Below are positions 14,579 to 17,915 of a stretch of 17,915 bases of DNA, piece after piece. Under the pieces are notes generated by a model. It searched no databases and was not told where the DNA came from. It saw only the letters and a program-made list of their open reading frames with translations. The DNA comes from an uncultured Oscillospiraceae bacterium (GTDB lineage Bacteria; Bacillota; Clostridia; Oscillospirales; Ruminococcaceae): assembly GCA_900540595.1 (NCBI GenBank), contig UQGL01000041.1:1-17915 (forward strand). Direction: 5' to 3'. A program made the position numbers and the translations under genes. How positions within the stretch are numbered: the first letter of the stretch is position 1; the number at the start of each line of letters is the position of its first letter.

Positions 14579-16346
14579 TCTATTGGGGCTTCTGGCCGGC
14601 ACGGCGCTGGTTGTGCTGCTGGCGGGCTGTGGTGCGGCGGAGCATACCGCTGCCGAGTCGGAGCCGTCCACGCCGGAATCTGCCGTACAGACGGTGGAAA
14701 AAGAACCGGTGCAGGAGATCAACGGCATCCCCCTGCGGGAAAACAAGGATCTCTACTCCGTCTATGATGACAGCGGCATTGTGACGATGTATCTTACGGT
14801 CAGCAGCGGCAACGAAGCCGAGGGCACAAACCACACCTGGGCTGAAATCAACCACTATTCGGTCTACGACTATGAAAAGATGGGCGTCGAGCGCTATCAG
14901 GTCAATGGTCTGCTGCAGGTAGGGGACGAGAACGGCCCGGTCGTCGGGGAGGTCGGCTACAACGAGATCGTCCCCAACGCCACCGTACAGATCCGCGGAC
15001 AGACATCCAGCAACAACGACCAAAAGAACTATAAGATCGAACTGAAAAAAGGCAAGGGCACATGGCGTGGGCAGCGTACCATTGCGCTGAACAAGCATAT
15101 GGGGGAGGGGCTGCGCTTCCGCAATAAGATGGCCTATGACCTGATCGAAGGCATCCCGCAGATGACGGGCCTGCGCACACAGTTTGTGCATTTATATGTC
15201 AGGGATCTGACCACGGGCAGCGGGGCCGCCTTTGAGGATTACGGGCTGTATACTCAGGTTGAGCAGCTGAACAAGACGGCGCTGAAAACGCATGGCCTTG
15301 ACCGGAACGGACAACTGTACAAGGTGAACTCCTTTGAATTTCAGCGCTATGAGGGTGACCTCAAGCTGACCACTGACCCGGACTATGACGAGAAGAAATT
15401 TGAGCAGCACCTTGAAACCAAGGGCAGCAGCGACCATACGAAGCTTCTCGAAATGCTGCAGGTATTGAATGACGATTCCATCCCCATGGAGGAGATCCTC
15501 GGCCGCTATTTTAATGCAGAAAACATTGCCTACTGGATGGCGTTCCAGCTGCTGACCGGCAATGTGGACACCCAAAACCGCAACTGTTATCTGTACAGCC
15601 CGCTGAACTCCGAGACATGGTACATTCTCGATTGGGACAATGACGGTATGCTGCGCCATACCGAGGATTCCCTCTATAATTACAGCGAAGCCGACAGCTG
15701 GGAATGGGGCGTCAGCAACTACTGGGGCAACACCCTGTTCCGCCGCTGCCTGCAGACCGAGAGCTTCCGCGCGCGGCTGGATGCCGCCATCGAGGAGCTG
15801 CACAGCTATATGAACGCTGAACGGATCGACAGCATGGTAGCACATTACCGCACCATCACCGAGCAGTTTGTCTGGCAGATGCCCGATATTGCCAACGAGC
15901 GTCTGACTCCGGCGCAGTATGACACCGTAGCCAACAGTCTGAGCACCGAGATCGAGGAAAACTACCGGCATTATTACGACAGCTACTACTACCCGATGCC
16001 GTTCTACATTGGCGTGCCCGCAGTGCAGGACAATAAGCTGCATCTGGTTTGGGATGCCGCCTACGACTTTGACGCGGAAAGCCTTGTGTACACCGTGGAG
16101 GTCGCCGCCGATTATACCTTCCAAAATGTACTTTTCCGGCAGGAGAACCTGATGCTGCCGGAGACCGAGATGGATCTGCTGCCGGCCGGCCAGTATTTTA
16201 TGAGGGTGCGCGTCACCAACGAATCGGGCTATACGCAGGATGCGTTTGACTACTATGTCACGGATGCCGGCAAGATCTACGGTGTAAAGTGCTTTTATGT
16301 CATGGCTGACGGCAGCATTGCGGAGGATATCTATGTGGAGGGCTGA
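14565..16346 (+). CDS. CotH-kinase-family lipoprotein
   Basis: A 593-aa protein. The signal peptide ends in a lipobox LAGC (lipidated Cys22), then a Ser/Thr/Glu/Pro-rich linker to about residue 50. This predicts a lipoprotein on the outer face of the membrane. Residues about 70-440 match the CotH family, an atypical protein-kinase fold: RGQTSS (144-149), KNYKIEL (154-160) with the ATP-site lysine, a YGLYTQVEQ segment (226-234), GNVDTQNRN (332-340) as catalytic loop and LDWDND (355-360) as metal-binding loop. Residues about 485-590 look like a fibronectin-III-type beta domain. CotH of Bacillus phosphorylates spore-coat proteins; the substrate here is unknown. The start overlaps pelG by 14 nt with GAGGGG in place, a strong sign of translational coupling. 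Confidence 0.88.
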   Translation: MQRSNLLGLLAGTALVVLLAGCGAAEHTAAESEPSTPESAVQTVEKEPVQEINGIPLRENKDLYSVYDDSGIVTMYLTVSSGNEAEGTNHTWAEINHYSVYDYEKMGVERYQVNGLLQVGDENGPVVGEVGYNEIVPNATVQIRGQTSSNNDQKNYKIELKKGKGTWRGQRTIALNKHMGEGLRFRNKMAYDLIEGIPQMTGLRTQFVHLYVRDLTTGSGAAFEDYGLYTQVEQLNKTALKTHGLDRNGQLYKVNSFEFQRYEGDLKLTTDPDYDEKKFEQHLETKGSSDHTKLLEMLQVLNDDSIPMEEILGRYFNAENIAYWMAFQLLTGNVDTQNRNCYLYSPLNSETWYILDWDNDGMLRHTEDSLYNYSEADSWEWGVSNYWGNTLFRRCLQTESFRARLDAAIEELHSYMNAERIDSMVAHYRTITEQFVWQMPDIANERLTPAQYDTVANSLSTEIEENYRHYYDSYYYPMPFYIGVPAVQDNKLHLVWDAAYDFDAESLVYTVEVAADYTFQNVLFRQENLMLPETEMDLLPAGQYFMRVRVTNESGYTQDAFDYYVTDAGKIYGVKCFYVMADGSIAEDIYVEG

Positions 16347-17139
16347 AAATCTGCCCGGCGTTGTGCAGACCCTGTTGACACCGCCGCCGCGCCCTGCAGC
16401 AGAGCGATACCGCCACGAGCTGAAATATCTGATTTCCTATGGGGAAAAGGCTGCACTGGAAACACGGATGCGCCCGATCCTGCAAATGGATCCGCATGCC
16501 GGCAGCGGCGGGTACTTTATTCGCAGCCTGTACTTTGACGATTACTGGCACTCCGCCTATGAAGAAAAGGAGGCCGGTGTGCTGCTGCGCAAAAAATACC
16601 GCATCCGCATTTATGACAACAGTGACCGGATCATTAAGCTGGAGCGCAAAAAGAAGTTCGGCAGTTGGATCTATAAGGAGGATGCCATCCTGACCCGCGC
16701 GGAATTTGAGAAAATTCTGGCGGGAGAATATGCGTTTCTCTTGCAGTCCGAGCAAAATCTCTGCCGGGAATTCTATTATGAGTGTGTCTCGCAGCTTCTG
16801 CGTCCCCGCGTAATCGTGGATTATGAGCGCGAACCGTGGATCATGGACGAGGGCACGGTGCGCATCACCTTCGATAAGGATGTGCGTGCTGCCGTGGGCG
16901 GGTATGACATCTTTGATAAAACACTGCCCGCCCTGCCGGTGCTGGAGCCCGGCAAACTCATCATGGAAGTGAAGTTTACTGAGTTTCTGCCCGGCATCCT
17001 GCGCAGTCTGCTGCCGCCGGCCTCTCAGGAATATACGGCGGTATCCAAATATGTGCTGTGCTGCGACAAAACCGCCTATCAGCATGGCTTTGGCTATTGG
17101 CAGGAAACGGGGGCCTCCCCCTACGATACCCCACTGTAA
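16333..17139 (+). CDS. VTC-domain protein (polyphosphate polymerase domain, triphosphate-tunnel fold)
   Basis: A 268-aa cytoplasmic protein matching the VTC domain (PF09359), whose yeast member Vtc4 makes polyphosphate from ATP. The tunnel strands and their charged residues are visible in order: RHELKYLIS (27-35), FIRSLYFDD (62-70), KKYRIRIYD (87-95), IIKLERKKK (100-108), VDYEREPW (162-169), RITFDKDVR (177-185), IMEVKF (210-215) and VSKYVLC (237-243). These supply the basic lining plus the acidic metal ligand E212. No SPX domain is present. ATG 16333 is chosen over 16297: GGAGG lies 7 nt upstream and the VTC fold begins shortly after. It overlaps the CotH gene by 14 nt. Polyphosphate synthesis is plausible but unproven for bacterial members. 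Confidence 0.87.
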   Translation: MWRAENLPGVVQTLLTPPPRPAAERYRHELKYLISYGEKAALETRMRPILQMDPHAGSGGYFIRSLYFDDYWHSAYEEKEAGVLLRKKYRIRIYDNSDRIIKLERKKKFGSWIYKEDAILTRAEFEKILAGEYAFLLQSEQNLCREFYYECVSQLLRPRVIVDYEREPWIMDEGTVRITFDKDVRAAVGGYDIFDKTLPALPVLEPGKLIMEVKFTEFLPGILRSLLPPASQEYTAVSKYVLCCDKTAYQHGFGYWQETGASPYDTPL

Positions 17140-17152
17140 TAAGAGGTGTAAT

Positions 17153-17818
17153 ATGAGTACAAAGGATTTTATAAAAAAGTCAGTGCTGGAAAATTTCACC
17201 CAGTACAGCACACCCAAGCTGTGGGTGGCGTTGTTGGCCGCCCTGCTGATGGGAGTAGTCATCTATCTGGTCTACCGCCGTTTTTATACAGGTGTGGTAT
17301 TTTCCCGCAGTTTTGCGGTCACGCTGGTGGGGATGTCCGTGCTGACCTGCATGGTAACGCTGGCCATCAGCACCAATGTGGTCATCTCGTTGGGCATGGT
17401 AGGCGCGCTGTCTATCGTGCGTTTCCGCACGGCGGTCAAGGATCCAATGGATCTGTTGTACCTGTTCTGGTCCATTACGACCGGCATCACGACCGGCGCA
17501 GGCATGTATCTGCTGGCGTTGACGGCGGCCGTGGTCATGATTTTGATGCTGCTGTTGTTCTACCACTGGCAGGAGCGCGGCCGCGTGTACATTGCTGTCA
17601 TCCACTATACCGGTCAGCGGGCAGGGGATGACATCGTCCGTGCCTTCGGCCGAAACAAGTATGTCGTCAAGTCTAAGACAATGCGCGGCGATACGGTTGA
17701 GATGGTTGCCGAGGTGTTCTGCAAGGACAAGGAGCTTGAATTTTCAGACCGCCTGCGCGCCGTACCCGGCGTTGCCGATGTAACTTTGATCCAATATAAC
17801 GGCGAATATCACGGGTGA
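17153..17818 (+). CDS. DUF4956 membrane protein
   Basis: A 221-aa protein. Hydrophobic segments at about 23-40, 52-71, 77-90 and 103-136 give three to four membrane spans. The loop GALSIVRFRTAVKDP (84-98) is the family's most recognisable conserved block. The C-terminal 80 residues form a soluble domain that looks ferredoxin-like (strands at VYIAVIHY, TVEMVAEVF and VADVTLIQYN). Function unknown. Members often sit next to VTC-domain and CotH genes, as here, which suggests a membrane partner of the VTC protein. ATG 17153 has AAGAGGTG upstream and lies 13 bp after the VTC stop; an earlier in-frame ATG at 17051 would extend into the VTC gene and is not favoured. Last gene of the operon. Confidence 0.85.
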   Translation: MSTKDFIKKSVLENFTQYSTPKLWVALLAALLMGVVIYLVYRRFYTGVVFSRSFAVTLVGMSVLTCMVTLAISTNVVISLGMVGALSIVRFRTAVKDPMDLLYLFWSITTGITTGAGMYLLALTAAVVMILMLLLFYHWQERGRVYIAVIHYTGQRAGDDIVRAFGRNKYVVKSKTMRGDTVEMVAEVFCKDKELEFSDRLRAVPGVADVTLIQYNGEYHG

Positions 17819-17863
17819 CAATTCCTTCAATCAAACTGCGCAGACTGCGATGCAGCAGATTAA

Positions 17864-17915
17864 GGCAATACCGCATAATTCTAAGTGCCGATACGGCGAG
17901 CGAGGTGCGGCAGCT
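17864..17915. mobile_element. MITE-like element, second copy, inverted and cut by the window edge
   Basis: The 52 bp seen are the exact reverse complement of the right end of the first copy (6520-6571); the match extends one further base on the flank. It starts with the terminal repeat GGCAATACCGCATAATTC, 45 bp after the DUF4956 stop. Flanking bases are TTAA. No clear separate terminator lies between the gene and the element. Confidence 0.8.

Overview
The window looks like chromosomal DNA of a GC-rich, low-oxygen Gram-positive bacterium, most likely a gut Clostridia/Oscillospiraceae relative (inference). The grounds are strong AGGAGG-type ribosome binding sites, sigma-A promoters with TTGACA and TATACT boxes, a Pel exopolysaccharide operon without the outer-membrane genes pelB and pelC, and a family of small inverted-repeat elements. 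I found no rRNA, tRNA, CRISPR array, phage gene or transposase gene.

Left region, minus strand (1-3267). Reading leftward there is a nitroreductase and a NifX/NifB-type protein with a Cys/His-rich tail, then a polyamine operon: an Orn/Lys/Arg decarboxylase (speA-like) followed 16 bp later by speE, which runs off the left edge. A canonical promoter lies about 445 nt upstream of the decarboxylase. The space between them is rich in hairpins and ends in a strong intrinsic terminator only 28 nt before the start codon. This arrangement resembles a riboswitch or attenuator leader, and I cannot assign it to a known RNA class.

Middle region, plus strand (3355-6195). A divergent promoter drives a PatB/MalY-type PLP C-S lyase, a small SseB-domain protein and a ketopantoate-reductase-family dehydrogenase. 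The unit ends at a 10-bp-stem intrinsic terminator.

Intergenic region 6119-6778 holds a 236-bp MITE-like element with 18-bp imperfect terminal inverted repeats and a TAAG duplication, followed by the promoter of the next operon.

Right region, plus strand (6666-17818). One tightly packed eight-gene operon: pelD, pelE, pelA (deacetylase only), pelF, pelG, a CotH-kinase lipoprotein, a VTC/polyphosphate-polymerase-domain protein and a DUF4956 membrane protein. The first five form a Gram-positive Pel synthase: PelD is the c-di-GMP receptor, PelF the glycosyltransferase, PelG the exporter, PelE a scaffold and PelA the deacetylase. The last three are a CotH-VTC-DUF4956 trio translationally coupled to pelG, so polysaccharide production and a phosphate-transfer module are probably made together. 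A second copy of the small element, in inverted orientation, begins 45 bp after the operon and continues past the right edge, so the operon is bracketed by inverted copies.
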